From: Hymenopus coronatus
Lineage: Eukaryota > Arthropoda > Insecta > Mantodea > Hymenopodidae
Assembly: GCA_030762935.1 (NCBI GenBank)
Contig: CM060900.1
Location: 438,209,259-438,273,258, forward strand
Direction of reading: 5' to 3'
DNA length: 64,000 nt
The notes beneath the pieces are model-generated. The model searched no databases. It was not told where the DNA came from and was given only the letters and a program-made list of their open reading frames with translations. The position numbers and the translations under genes were made by a program. Below, in pieces: positions 24,810-35,859 of the stretch (positions within the stretch are counted from its first letter, which is position 1; every line of letters begins with the position of its first letter).

Positions 24810-25405
24810 TTTGTTAACACCATTGCCGATAGACAGTAAGTTCAACAGAGAAATGCCGCCGATAGGAGCATGTAGTTACGGCGGGGTGTAAATGGAACAT
24901 TAAAAGGAATAAACATTTTCCCCGCCCACGTAATATTTCAATTCCTTTACTCGAAGCGGTAATGTGTACATATTTAACTAGAAATTTCGCATGCATCTAA
25001 GAGACTAGGAGCTTTTATGCTGAGAAATAAAGTAGTTGCATAAAGTAGTCGCCTGACACACATGATAATAGATGATCACGTGACTGGACGAATGCAATAA
25101 TATGTATATATTTCGTATTCGGCACAGTGTCAGCTAAAGTAAAGAACCAATAGAATTAATGTTAGCAAGTCACATGATACATTTTGAAATTTGTATAAAA
25201 AGAAGGACTTTTGTTAGAAAGGGTCAGATTTCTATATATACTGGACTTGGAAACATGTCGATGAGGAGTCGAAAAAGGTGCCACGTAATAATTGATTACC
25301 GCGAAATGTAAACGTGAGCATTGAGAGAGCGTGTGCGAGTGCAGACTAAATCCGACAGTAAAGTGACCCAACCCCTTTATCACCGCAGATAAAGAAATCG
25401 GCAGT
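24810..25405. other. no gene recognised
   Basis: Nothing supportable was seen. Confidence 0.5.
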
Positions 25406-25407
25406 GG

Positions 25408-26065
25408 ATAATTAAGGTAATGCATCTGTGAAATTTGGAAAATTTACAGCAGATAAGATATCTCATTAAAATGTATATAAGTTATTATGCACAATGATTG
25501 TGATATTTTTGTCATGTATCAAAATTCCGGCTTTCACGGTTATTTAAATTTATTTATCAACAGATTTAAAATGTAAAGAAGCATCTTCCTGTAACCAAAG
25601 TTAAGCTTTAATCCTATTCCTTCACTCTTCTCTTTCTTCCCAATTAAATTCCTCTAGACCTCATTTCCCTTTCAATATTCTTCATCCATTTAAGTCTAGG
25701 TTGGGTACGTCAGGTGGGTTCCATCCTAAAACTTGTTTTGGTAACCTCATCTCAGGCATTCTGCGAACATGCCCGTACCATTCTAGCTGTTTATATCTAA
25801 TAAAATCTAAAATGGAATTTTGAACTTTCATGGTTTGTCTTATCACTTTGTTAGGGTTTTTTTCTCATTTAGAGCGTCTATTCATTTAGTCCATTTCGGT
25901 AGATAATAATTTTAAATTTAAATTCCTATTCAGTTGCAAGTTTCTCCTCATAAGTTAACATACTTCTAATTATTGATCTATTGATTTGGTTTCTTAAGTT
26001 TAAATAATAATTTTACTGTCAGGTGCATTTTTAAAAATATTCACATAAAAATCCATTTTTACATA
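25408..26065 (+). repeat. Rep3 copy, interrupted by an RTE fragment
   Basis: Left part 25,408-25,585 (GGTAATGCATCTGTGAAATT; TCATGTATCAAAATTCCGGC; TTATTTAAATTTATTT) and right part near 26,025-26,060 (TTTTTAAAAATATTCACATA) match a contiguous block at 52,285-52,510. The middle holds RTE sequence not present there. Confidence 0.55.
25590..25875 (-). pseudogene. RTE-type LINE C-terminal fragment
   Basis: The minus strand is open through NKVIRQTMKVQNSILDFIRY, KQLEWYGHVRRMPEMRLPKQ and VLGWNPPDVP. A frameshift then leads to PRLKWMKNIEREMRSRGI. The 'L.WYGHV.RM' block followed by 'P...L.W.P' is the conserved tail of RTE-like RTs in animals. Only the extreme C-terminus survives, with at least one frameshift and a TGA, so it is dead. 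It lies inside Rep3 sequence. Confidence 0.8.
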
Positions 26066-26069
26066 ATAA

Positions 26070-26595
26070 GATTTTAGAAATATATCAATCATATTATATT
26101 TTTATTAGCCATAATAGGTCTAGAAAAATGAATACCTTCCATACTGTCCGAATCCTTGATTTTTCAAAATTTAATTATAAAAAGTAGAGCATTATTTCGA
26201 AAAAGTAATGGTTCTATTTTCTTTAATGTGCTTTTGAGAAGCAGTATAAAAATGTTGAAACAAATTAATGAAAACATGCATAGCGTGGAAAATTTTGAGT
26301 ATTGAAAGGTGTTGGAAAAGAATTTCCGAGAAAGTAACGTTTAAATTTGAGAGTACTTATTAATAACTTGCGCCTGCCCATGCATGGTTTCTGTTAATAG
26401 ATAGTTAAAGTTTGCCAAGGGAGAAAACCGATATATTTTCTTAAAGTTTTGTATTAATGTAATTTTATTATGAAAAAAAATGCTTGTTTCCATTTTTCAC
26501 AATGTTAGATGAATTTTAGTTTCAAAACAAAGTGCACAAATACTTATACTAGACAGTTCCATTTTACCCATATTACGACGGTTAACTAAATTCGG
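26070..26595. other. no gene recognised
   Basis: AT-rich sequence with no signal that I can support. Confidence 0.5.
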
Positions 26596-26601
26596 GGAGA
26601 T

Positions 26602-26966
26602 TCATAGTGATCCCTGAGAGCCAGCGTGCTGTCTCAACTGTACCTCTCTGCCAACAGATTCATGCTACGTAAGCAATGATTTCATCCTTATTGCAAAACG
26701 TAACAAACATTCCTCAATGCAGTTTCAGCTGGCTGCGAGCAATCCTAGTGTAATTGTAAATATAAGTGATGATGATGATAGTGACAATGACAGTGGCTTT
26801 GATTTAGAAGCAACTATGATGATGATGATGATGATGATGATTATGTATGAGAAGAACTCCTGCCAAGCGACTGAGAGGTTTGGTGCTGTAGCCATGGACG
26901 GGACGAAGTGACAACAGAGTGAGGGAGCCGTCACCAGGAAAGGCAACTGTCAGGGATCACTATGGA
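26602..26966. mobile_element. ~365-bp element with terminal inverted repeats
   Basis: CATAGTGATCCCTGA at 26,603-26,617 recurs as its exact reverse complement at 26,950-26,964, with partial extension outward (GAGATT versus GAGAAATC). The interior contains an acidic frame at 26,717-26,911 (VIVNISDDDDSDNDSGFD) running into an (ATG)n microsatellite at 26,815-26,840. The layout fits a MITE or an internally deleted DNA transposon; I recognise no superfamily. Confidence 0.5.
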
Positions 26967-27045
26967 TTTCTCTGACTTTAATTATAAACAAGTTTAATAT
27001 AAAAACGCAGCAGAACTTCTTTCTTACCCCGCCCGAGAACAATGT

Positions 27046-27330
27046 TTAATTAGCGGAGAAAACCTCATCGTTATGCTGTAGCAAAACCCCATCACAATAA
27101 GTACTATCTAGGCATACAATCAGAATATCATCAGAAGAGCCGCAGCAGCAGGCCCATCGGAGTATTCTAGTTACACCTCGAGCATTGCGACACACTCGAG
27201 GAATGTCTACAGACGAAACGTTGCAAAACGCACATCGCATACTGTTTTCTAATTCGTCAAGCGTACAGGGATTTGTTGTGTACCTTTTATCATAAAGGAT
27301 TCCCCATAGATAATATTCGCATGGATTCTG
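27046..27330 (-). pseudogene. mariner-like transposase C-terminal fragment
   Basis: The minus-strand frame reads VQNPCEYYLWGILYDKRYTT, then NPCTLDELENSMRCAFCNVS, then RVCRNARGVTR. 'NPCDYYLWG' followed by 'K..Y...P.TLDEL...IR..' is the usual end of Tc1/mariner-superfamily (DDE/D) transposases in arthropods, where the third catalytic Asp lies just before it. Here the upstream part is missing, and the frame past about 27,120 no longer resembles the family. It is a short dead remnant. Confidence 0.65.
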
Positions 27331-27659
27331 AACTGAAGCGGCAGTAAATTATTGTGGCATGAAGATTTATTATAATGCGATGAAGCAATTTCTTGGATTT
27401 CTTTCTAAAACAGTCCTTTCCTCGGCAGAAAATTTATGCTATATGGGTTATTTTTGTTTAAGATATGCTCAGGTCAAGGGATCTATAAATAGTGGGCCGG
27501 ATAGGATCGGTGACACCGAGGAATTTCGGTGTAAATTCCAGCTGATTGTTCACAGGTGACTCCGTTCACGCAAAATTTAGCACATTAAACACACTCTTTC
27601 AACACAGCTTCATCTTTCAGTACTCCCAATATGCACTGCATAAACCCAATCACTAAATA

Positions 27660-27770
27660 TTAATGCGTTGGGCTATAGCACATGCTTTTCCGATGTCCCT
27701 ACAATTCAAACTCAGGAGGTTTAAATCCGGTGATCGAGCAGGCCATGCAATAGGCCCTTTGTTCTATTCA
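27660..27770 (-). pseudogene. mariner-like transposase fragment
   Basis: The minus strand reads GPIAWPARSPDLN, then a one-base shift into PPEFEL*GHRKSMCYSPTH. This corresponds to the 'GPI.WPARSPDLNPLDFFLWG' block of mariner-like DDE/D transposases and includes the third catalytic Asp in 'SPDLN'. It overlaps in family position with the piece at 27.05-27.33 kb, so the two are separate insertions or a rearranged copy. Stop and frameshift make it dead. Confidence 0.6.
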
Positions 27771-28194
27771 GCGTATATGTAGTATTATTTTATTGTTATC
27801 TTACGAATTTCTTTCCGTTTAAAAATAGTGTACCCATGCCACATATAGTAAAAGTGAATTTATTTTGCTCTTAGGCTGCTACGGCGGCCTAAGACAAAAG
27901 TTCCTACCCGCAAAATAAAACCATCTTTTTAACACGTATGTATTTGGGGTAAGCAAAAACCGAAGTTCGCCGCACATTTGCCTATAGACGCAAGAAGCAG
28001 CACGTGCTCTCCGAACCGGTTTCAGTCCTGTCGCTGATGTCATCAATTTCCGTAGCGCAGTTAGCTTGCAATGACTGAAATGTTGCCCCGTCTGCCCTTT
28101 CTAATCATAAATGGCTATTATCGCGGTTTAGTTACTTTTTTGTTAATACTCCAAAACCATCAAATCCATAGGTAGATTTCAGAGGAGACTGGGT

Positions 28195-28668
28195 ACCGAA
28201 TGAGGAGGTGACCTCGGGAGGGAGGGATGAGGTGAGAGGAGACACCAGGTGAGCGAAACCAGAATTGACGACAGCAGCAAAACGGTCTCCGCAGTTTCCT
28301 GTTTAAGAAGCCCCGGCAATTACAGAGCTGGACCGGGGACTTCCGCCCCACATATAGGATCCAATCTTAGGGGCAGCCAGCTGAATGCCAAGGGACGAAG
28401 ACATTTCCAAAGGGAACATACTTTTTCCCTGTCGTGCAGCACCGAAACACATCGCTGCAACTTTCAACAATGAAACAGACCAAACGGGTTGAGAGATGAA
28501 TGATAAAGATTATAGGATGAGGGAAAACCCTCCATCATTTGACTGACGACCCGGGAAAAACATTAAAAATCTCATGGTTCAGAAAGAGCAATCGCTGAGT
28601 ATCGAAACCGGGAGCTCCCGAGTTTCCCGCGATTCCGTGGCTTCACCTTGCTTGGATATCCTCATTTA
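28195..28668 (-). mobile_element. SINE2 long-form copy
   Basis: Minus strand: CCACGGAATCGCGGGAAACT (head), a diverged B box (GGTTTCGATACTC near 28,595-28,610), the core ACCATGAGATTTTTAATG and TTTTTCCCGGGTCGTCAGTC, then a ~330-base body with TTTCGGTGCTGCACGACAGG and CACCTCATCCCTCCCTCCC near the end. Its body matches fragments at 1.93-2.09 and 6.95-7.14 kb. No poly(A) tail. Confidence 0.65.
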
Positions 28669-28669
28669 A

Positions 28670-30350
28670 CTACGTAATATTAATCTACATAGCAAATGTT
28701 TCCTGAAAATAAAGCATTCCTTATTTCAGAATATGTCTCGTTACAATTTGATGCAGTTTAGTATGTTTATTTTTAAGTCTTCGTGTGCCATGCCCATTAA
28801 AGGAGTTGTCGAAAGAAATACAAATACATGGGAAAGCTGACTAAGAAGACAAATAAATTAAAAGAAAGAACACAGTGAACCTCAGAGCGATAAAGCGAGA
28901 GTAAAAAATACGCTGCTGACGATAACAGCCCCAAGATTCGTTTCCTTTCTCTTCTGAGAGAGCTCCGTTAAAATAACAGTATCGATGAGGACCTCCAGCT
29001 CCTGGAAAACGTAAACGAAAGGATGGATCTCGCAGTCCGTTAATTAGCCGACAAAATATTGAAAGCGAAGGAAGAATGGTAATTGTAATAAAACAAAGTC
29101 TTTTCAAGAAAAATGATCTAATTATCATGAGAGTACGGCTCTCATTAGGATATATATACTCGCACGCATTCTCAGATTTTCTATGGGTTTTAAGGGTTAT
29201 ACAAAACAAATACCTATGTGTTATTCAGTCAGTTTATAAGGTACAGTCGGAGGGAAAACTGCCCATACTTTTTGTTTCCTATGGTGTTTTCTGTATTTAT
29301 TTTTGGAGAATCCCTTTATTAGTTGTGATTCACATGCGGCGAAAATGGCCGGAAACGGAAGAATGTATCTGTGTGGCTGGAAGAAACTCGGTAGTTATCC
29401 CCTTCTCCTATTGGCTTGATGTCGGAAGTCTGGAATACAAACCCTAGTGAAGGAATAGTATCGACCCGGGTCTCGAGTGAAGGAAAGGGGCGCATAAAGC
29501 ATGCAATATGTATATGGAGTGGTTTGACAAGAGTTCCTTGTAAATATTGTCTGCTTTATTATACATGTAGTTTAAAACAAGCGAAGCAAATGAATAACAG
29601 TACCGAAAATTATTGCCCCTATTGAGTAAGATTATAGGGCTGTAGAACTACCGTGCCTTCTTTTTATGCCAAGGCCACAACAGTCTTATACACATATGGC
29701 CTGAGATGGCAATGATCTCGGTACTATACCACTGCGCACAAGCGGCGCAGGGCGTATCAAAGTCACATTTATCAGCTTGAATTGACTCAGTTCTTGCTTT
29801 GTCCTCATGATGTGAAATATTTCGATAATATGTGTGTTATGTGCGATCTCTTTAGAAATAGTGTTCTCTTATTAGCGCATGGAAAAGCCTAACAACAAAT
29901 TTACGATACCTACGTGAAAACTGAATCATGAAGATAGTTGTGTAGACAATTTCAGCAGTAATGTCCTGGTTTTGCATTTCCGGGTACGGACACTGTGAGA
30001 CATTGTTGATCAGTAAATTTAAACAACGGGATCGCTAAATGCTGAATTAAAGAAAGCAAATCGGAGGAAATGTTAAGACTAAATTACTGCTGCATTAGAA
30101 CGCTCATCTAAGAAGCCTTCTCAGCCGTGTTGCACTGCAAGTGTATGTTTCACAAACCTCTACACATATAGCTATTAAAGCTTAAACAATGAAACCCTAT
30201 TGTATAACTATTTTGCCAAAATTATGAACATTACGTGAGAATAACGGTTTGAACGGTAATTTCATCCGACGATGTCAAGAATATCTTCGCGCAGATGGAT
30301 ATCACGTTCAACAACACTTTTAATAAGGTTAATATTCATTATATATAGGT
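28670..30350. other. no gene recognised
   Basis: Several 60-120-codon frames overlap on both strands (for example 28,841-29,209 minus and 29,076-29,447 plus) but none shows a domain. No repeat copy was found. Confidence 0.5.
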
Positions 30351-30790
30351 TGGGTGGTGAATAAGTGCAAATGTTTGTATCAGGTTTGAGGACAGTATGA
30401 TGATCTGCAGCTTTTTCGATATTTTCTAAAGTTGTTTTCATGATAAAATATGTCACGATATTTTTAGAATAGCTATTATTCCCTATCGCAGACGTTCGAT
30501 TCTTTACGTAACAGGTCACACGGTTGACCTTTCTCTACCCTCGCTAATGACCCAGCAGTTGAGCGCCCTTGAACACCAAACCTCTCAGCCTTTTGCCCTG
30601 CCCGACAATGTGTGGTATAATGTATGTAAGCACTGTAAGGACATAGCTCAAGGCCGTTCAAAACACATTAGACCCTGCAATTTATGACAATGATAATGCT
30701 ATTAGTAAGGGGACAGAATGAGATACACGTATGTGTTATATGCGCTGTTCTCTACCATATATCAAATTATTTGCACTCGTGCACCTCCCA
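30351..30790 (+). mobile_element. Rep2 MITE-like element, both ends present
   Basis: The left end is GGGTGGTGAATAAGTGCAAA at 30,352-30,371. The right end is TTGCACTCGTGCACCTCCC at 30,771-30,789, the inverted copy of the family terminus GGGAGGTGAATAAGTGCAAA. The interior shares GATGATCTGCAGCTTTTTCG, TCGCAGACGTTCGATTC and GTTCAAAACACATTAGACCC with the other copies. About 440 bases, no coding frame. It looks like an internally deleted form of the ~900-base copy at 60.85 kb. Confidence 0.75.
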
Positions 30791-30794
30791 CTGC

Positions 30795-31740
30795 GTATAT
30801 GTTACTAACACTCGTGAGTAAGAAACGTGGAAGTTATGGAACGGAAACCCCGGCAGGGTAATAAGATTTGTGCGGAGCACGTATTCGCGCTATACGCGGC
30901 CTTGGCATAAAACGAAGGCATCCTACATGGAGTATGTCCAAACACAGCGTCAAACTGTGGAAGAAATACATCACGAACATGGGTACTGGACAAGTTTAAT
31001 ATTAAAAACAAAAGAAAAAAGCGTGCTAAGGAATAGAGTTATCCACAAACGAATCACGTAAAACGAAAGAGTGTCAATTTCGAACACTCGAAAAAATCTG
31101 TAAGGCTAATTTTTTTTTTTTTTTTTTTGCAGAACTCTAAGAATAAGATTTATTTAAGATAACATTAATTCCAAAGTAATTGTGGAAAGCTAGAGTCAGA
31201 AATAAAAATTATCGATATCCGAATCATCGACTTGCTGATTCGTGCCGCTGCTCTAGACAACGAAATTGATGTTAGAACGCGATGAAACTATGCGTATGAT
31301 TCGAATTTTCCAGCTATATCACGGGGTTCTTAGTTCTCTTAATATAGCGTACTCCGATGTCAACTAACATGCTTTTAGGTAATCATTTACTCCATGGACT
31401 GAATGGGTGGATTGATTTTACTATTTTGAGACAACTGGCAGGTTAACGTTAAATATTTTAGTGTGTAGATTGGTCTTTGGAAGTTATTGGGTTACGAGTT
31501 ATTGATTTTATTTTTCTCTTCGATTTTACGGACATTTTATGTTTACTGAAACGAACATAGGGTGGTTCATGATATTTTGATCTCGTTGGTTAGTTGTTGT
31601 ATCCAATGGTATGAGAATATGTTTTGGCGAGGATTTGATTATGTGATATGCCCATTTATTATTTTGACATAAGCTGTTGCTTGACAGCAACTATAGGAGC
31701 CAGACATCCGATATGATGACGTCTGGATCGGTTGTCGCAG
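30795..31740. other. no gene recognised
   Basis: A poly(T) run at about 31,111-31,128 may be the tail of an unrecognised retroposon. Nothing else is supported. Confidence 0.45.
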
Positions 31741-31751
31741 AGCGGGCTATT

Positions 31752-31753
<2 letters not shown>

Positions 31754-31789
<36 letters not shown>

Positions 31790-31977
31790 GTGTTTAACGC
31801 CCACTTTTACTACAAATGTCACCGCAGGCGATTGCACTGGTGATAAATGGAATAAAGATAGAGCACCGGTGAAATGTGATGGCGGGGGAAAAATCCGCCC
31901 CTGCGCCGCTCTGTCCACCACAAATCTCACATGCGGTCGCTTGGGATTGAACCCGGGCCATCTAGATGAGCGGCGAA
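31754..31977 (-). mobile_element. SINE1 copy with target-site duplication
   Basis: The poly(A) tail appears as T33 at 31,754-31,786, then the SINE1 body in reverse (GTGTTTAACGCCCACTTTTA; AATGTGATGGCGGGGGAAAA) and the B box (GGGTTCAATCCC, 31,946-31,957). It is flanked by the 9-bp duplication GGCTATTCC at 31,745-31,753 and 31,978-31,986. The 5' head is truncated before the A box. Confidence 0.9.
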
Positions 31978-32294
31978 GGCTATTCCTGAAGTGTTGAGTT
32001 TTCAATAGAGGAAATACTGAATTTATTGTTATTAATTACTGTATGCTGAAGAATACGATGGTGTGTGCTGTTTCTGCCATGAATTACATATAAATAGAAA
32101 GTATCTGACATTTCAGTGCAGAAAAATGTTCGAAAGTACGCGACGAAGAAAAAGTGGAATGAGATTTCCGTAAGTGATATGTGATTTGGTACGTATATAG
32201 AACGAAATCGTAGGAGTGTAGTGGAGGTTTTTCTGCTTGTGGCTTTTATTACGTTTATTAATAGTGGCTCAGGTTTTTCGTCTGAGACTGGCAT

Positions 32295-32742
32295 TCTGAA
32301 GAGATCGACTAACGCGGCCGACCATTCTGACCCATGAGTTTTTTGGAGGGTTTTTCTGGGTCATTAGGCAAATGCGGGGAGGCAAATGCTACTTTCTCCC
32401 AAAATTCTTGCCCCTTCATTTCTTCTCCATTTCATCCAGCTGGTCTCCTTCAGATGGTGCACTTCCGTGGTGGTGTCTGCGCTCTGGAAATATAGCTCTT
32501 GGCGGCAGGATGACGTTGGAAGTCGTCTGCGGACGCAGGAGCACGGGCTCCTAGCGCTCTCCGCGTTGGTATGAATAAATGCTCAGAATACGTTAGGGAC
32601 CCTCCACCTGGTTTCGGTCGCCCTTTGAAATTACTCTCATCTCATTCTATCCTCCTGGAGTCTGGCGTACAATAATCCAACGGCTGCTGCATTGCGAAAT
32701 CCCCTCCGACATCACAGACACACACGCGCGCGCGCGCGCGCC
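32295..32742 (+). mobile_element. SINE2 long-form copy ending in CA/CG repeat
   Basis: Core: CATGAGTTTTTTGGAGGGTT and GGGTCATTAGGCAAATGC. Body: CTGGAAATATAGCTCTTGGC, GGAAGTCGTCTGCGGACGC, TTAGGGACCCTCCACC and CCTCCGACATCACAGACACA, then (CA)n(CG)n to 32,742. It is colinear with the copy at 57.85-58.37 kb. The tRNA-like head is truncated. Confidence 0.75.
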
Positions 32743-32744
32743 CG

Positions 32745-33180
32745 GATCAGCTGTGACACCAACATATTAAGTTAAATTGACGACATTATTACCAAGCTAA
32801 CCTTGTTGTAGGGTCTTAAGCTGGTTAGCGTAGCCCCTGTTGTGGGTTCTGAGCCGCAAAGCGTAGCTCAGAGATGTTTCTATAAGTAGAGGAGTAAAGC
32901 GGTTGCAAGCGACTAACGAATGACGACAGGGTATGACAGGTGTTTATGAAGCTAAATTCGAACGATCTTTGTTTATGGAAAAAAAAGTTAAAAACGTAGT
33001 TTCCGAAAAAACTTCAAGTAGTTTTGAAATTCAGAGAATTACGTGGTCTTTCGTCAACTATACTCCAAAAATCGTTCTTTCGCTAAGATGAATAACTACC
33101 CTTTTTCATTCTGCTTCATTAGCTTTCAAGCTTACCAAAGAACAATAAATAAAACTGAATTTATTATAAGAACTGAAGCT
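32745..33180. other. no gene recognised
   Basis: No signal that I can support. Confidence 0.45.
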
Positions 33181-33320
33181 TTCCTGGCGACGTGTTAATT
33201 CCAAATCTTCTCGGGCTTCTAGCCAGGTAAAAACTTGGCTTGACACCAACGTTTCGAAGAAGTGCATCTTCCTCGTCTTCACCCTGGCTAGAAGCCCGAG
33301 AAGATTTGGAATGAATTTAT
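33181..33320 (-). mobile_element. hairpin element with hammerhead-like core (Penelope-like?)
   Basis: Perfect 29-bp inverted repeats lie at 33,199-33,227 and 33,283-33,311 (inner halves CTTCTAGCCAGG and CCTGGCTAGAAG), with 55 bases between them. On the minus strand the loop reads in order GTGAAGA (33,276-33,282; one change from the hammerhead CUGANGA box), a GAAGA/TCTTC hairpin, GAAA (33,252-33,255), a tiny CGTTGGTG stem-loop and GTC (33,242-33,244). That is the type I hammerhead order, with the inverted repeats as stem I. Penelope-like elements are known to carry such ribozymes. The link to that class, and any activity, are inference; no RT is nearby. Confidence 0.5.
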
Positions 33321-33321
33321 T

Positions 33322-35285
33322 ATGTTTTGTTAACGAATCTAAAACTGTTTTGGATCCTAGCCTTGAGTACACATTTTTGTCGCAATAAATGGATATTCTA
33401 GTCAATATTTTTTATATATCCAGGTGGAGTCATGAATGTGGAAAGAAGTGCGGTACTAATTCGTTACCAACTTAGACATAGATCGCTTCAACTGCAGGTT
33501 TTCGTTTGGAGCAAAACACACTAATGTGTATATGTATATAAATAAATGCATTTTATACACGTATACTATGGTGAGAAAGACAAATAACAAAGGCATAATG
33601 GCTAGAAAAGGGGGAATAGTTTTATGCCATAGGAGCTCATAGTAAAGTAGTATGAATTCTAAACTTTAAGAAAATGTATAGTTTTTCCCACTTGACATAT
33701 ATTAAATACTAATTAACTGACGTTATAAATGGGCTGGCGCATGCTCAGTAAAGGGCGCTCCCAACTTTAAATTTTGTTTTTGTTACTAACGTTTACCAAC
33801 ACTTTTCCATGCTCAAAATGCACCACAAGATGTAAAGGTCTTACTAATTTGTTTCAAAATATGTACAATATAATTAATTCCTCTCAAATACAGATTAAAC
33901 AAAATGGGCAAATACATTTTCGAAATAATGCTCCAACTTTTGAGTTCAAGAGTTCTGGAGAGTATAAAAGGTAAAACATTTTATATAATAATTAGGGTTA
34001 GTTTAAAATTATTATACGGCAGATCTGTTGGTAAGTTCGTCTACTGCAAAATTTCAATTTATAAAATGAGTATTTTTAAATATGCATCACGTATCTCATT
34101 TGTATTGTAACAATGAATTTTACAATTAAATATTAACACTTAAATAACCATGCCAGCTGGAATTTTTATAAATGGCAAATATTTCTTATTGCATATGATA
34201 ACTAGTATAAAATTCGATAAGTTGACTTACATAATGTGTAATTTCTAAATTTTACAGATGCATCATCTTAATATCTCTTAAAACAATTGGCCACTACCGA
34301 GAGTGACTGCTGCTTATACACAAAGGCTAACAATACCTTGATATGACCATTTTCAATGTCTTGTTTATAAATTTTTTGACTGTTATTGCTACTTTATAGT
34401 GCGTTTTTGAAATGTTAATCCACATTGATTTTCGTTAGTGTTTATTGGTGTATAGGTAGTGTATTAATCTACTTATACCACTCTCTAAAGGGATTTTCCT
34501 CATACACTTATTAGTGTAATTGGTCGGAACTTGGATGTATCCATGATCTTCTCTTTCCCCTATTTCGTTGTTGGTATGATTCTCGTAATGTTCCATATTT
34601 TTGGAGAGCAGAAGTTCCTCGAGCACTCATTATTTTTCGACGTCATAGCTTGATGGAGAATTTTGTGGATACGGAGCTGTATTTATTATTAATTCAGCCG
34701 GTAACAAAGCGAGAACTAAATTTCATTTGAAGGCTTATACAACAAAAAACGAGAGTCTTGATGCGGAGTCATATGTTACAATGAAATGTTAGAGATCGAA
34801 TGATAAAGGCACAACCTTGGACAAGACCTCCTGGCCGGCTCCCCATCCATCAATAAGCCCCACAAAAATAGGAAAGCGAAGATAAATGGATAAGGGAGAA
34901 TATCACGTCAGAATGACATCCAGTGTTCTGAAAAGTTATTTCCTAGCCCTTCCAGCATCCACTCTACACTCTTCTTACTTTCCTCCTTATCAGTGCATCT
35001 CAATAAAGTACATAAAAAGAAAGAGGATACCTCAAAATTGAATACAAAACCTTGAAATGTACCATATTTTTCATCAGAATAAAGTTAAAGATTATACAAT
35101 CAAATGTTTATCGTTAAGACTCCAGATCATGAAGTTACCTTTAAAAGAAGTCAAGTTTATATTCCCATGTAGTGTTGTGTATTTGAAATTAGCGCCTTAT
35201 TTCACATTTCCTACCTCGTAATAGTTTAGGTAGAACACGCAAGGTGAGAGAATCTTAATGTCTTAAACAGCTTTAGTTTGCACGT
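33322..35285. other. no gene recognised
   Basis: AT-rich sequence; the 60-70-codon frames at 33,774-34,110 and 34,435-34,626 show no domain. No repeat copy was identified. Confidence 0.5.
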
Positions 35286-35304
35286 TGAGAAATAGTTTTG
35301 AAAA

Positions 35305-35390
35305 GTAAGAGTTGAAGCTTTCCTGACGATGTATTAACTCTAAATTTTCTTGGCCTTATGGCTAAAATCCCGAGGAAATTTAGAGTAAAT
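35305..35390 (-). repeat. second, internally deleted copy of the 33.2 kb hairpin element
   Basis: GAAGCTTTCCTGACGATGTA, then TTAACTCTAAATTTTCTTGG, then CCCGAGGAAATTTAGAGTAA follow the outer parts of the 33,181-33,315 element (GAAGCTTTCCTGGCGACGTG there). The loop with the hammerhead-like boxes is missing, leaving a short diverged hairpin. Confidence 0.55.
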
Positions 35391-35480
35391 AGCTTTGTTA
35401 TCATGCTATTCTCATAATAATACAAAGGGATAAATGTATTATTCTAAGAAATAATTTTTAACGAGTAATGTCGATATATC

Positions 35481-35855
35481 TCTAAAGTGGTTAGACCAGT
35501 CGCCTCTGACCTAGGCGGCCTGGGTTGACTCCAGGGAACCACATGTGAGATTTGTGGTGAATGAAGCGGTGTCTGGTTGGGTTTTCACAGGGTTATCCAG
35601 TTTCTCCACCATTTATTCTATCAATGGCTCCATCCACAACTTTCCTTTCATCACTTTCACCGTCATTTCATATCATGTACCTTCTCACTTTCATGTCGAG
35701 CATTGGGTTGATCACCCATCCTGGCTACTCTCTCTGATCCACAGTCTGCTCCTCAGTAAATATCTGACCCCAGCCGTTGGTTTGTAAGTACTGGGGTGTA
35801 AGTCCTGAAGTCCTGCATACGAGGGGGGTAAATAGCGAAAGAAAGAACTACTTTG
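35481..35855 (+). mobile_element. diverged SINE1-related copy with a different tail
   Basis: Head and early body match SINE1: AGTGGTTAGACCAGTCGCCT, GGCGGCCTGGGTTGACTCC (a degraded B box) and CACATGTGAGATTTGTGGTG, then GGTTGGGTTTTCACAGGGTT. From about 35,620 the sequence departs from SINE1 (CCATCCTGGCTACTCTCTCT; TACTGGGGTGTAAGTCCTG). It may be an older subfamily or a chimera. Confidence 0.65.
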
Positions 35856-35859
35856 TAGT

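Noticed and set aside
22834..25875. The two RTE scraps as one interrupted element
   Set aside because: Both are on the minus strand, but the C-terminal-most piece lies upstream of the other, so the order is wrong for a single copy.
33199..33311. CRISPR-like or other direct repeat array at the 33.2 kb repeats
   Set aside because: The two 29-mers are inverted, not direct, and there are only two.
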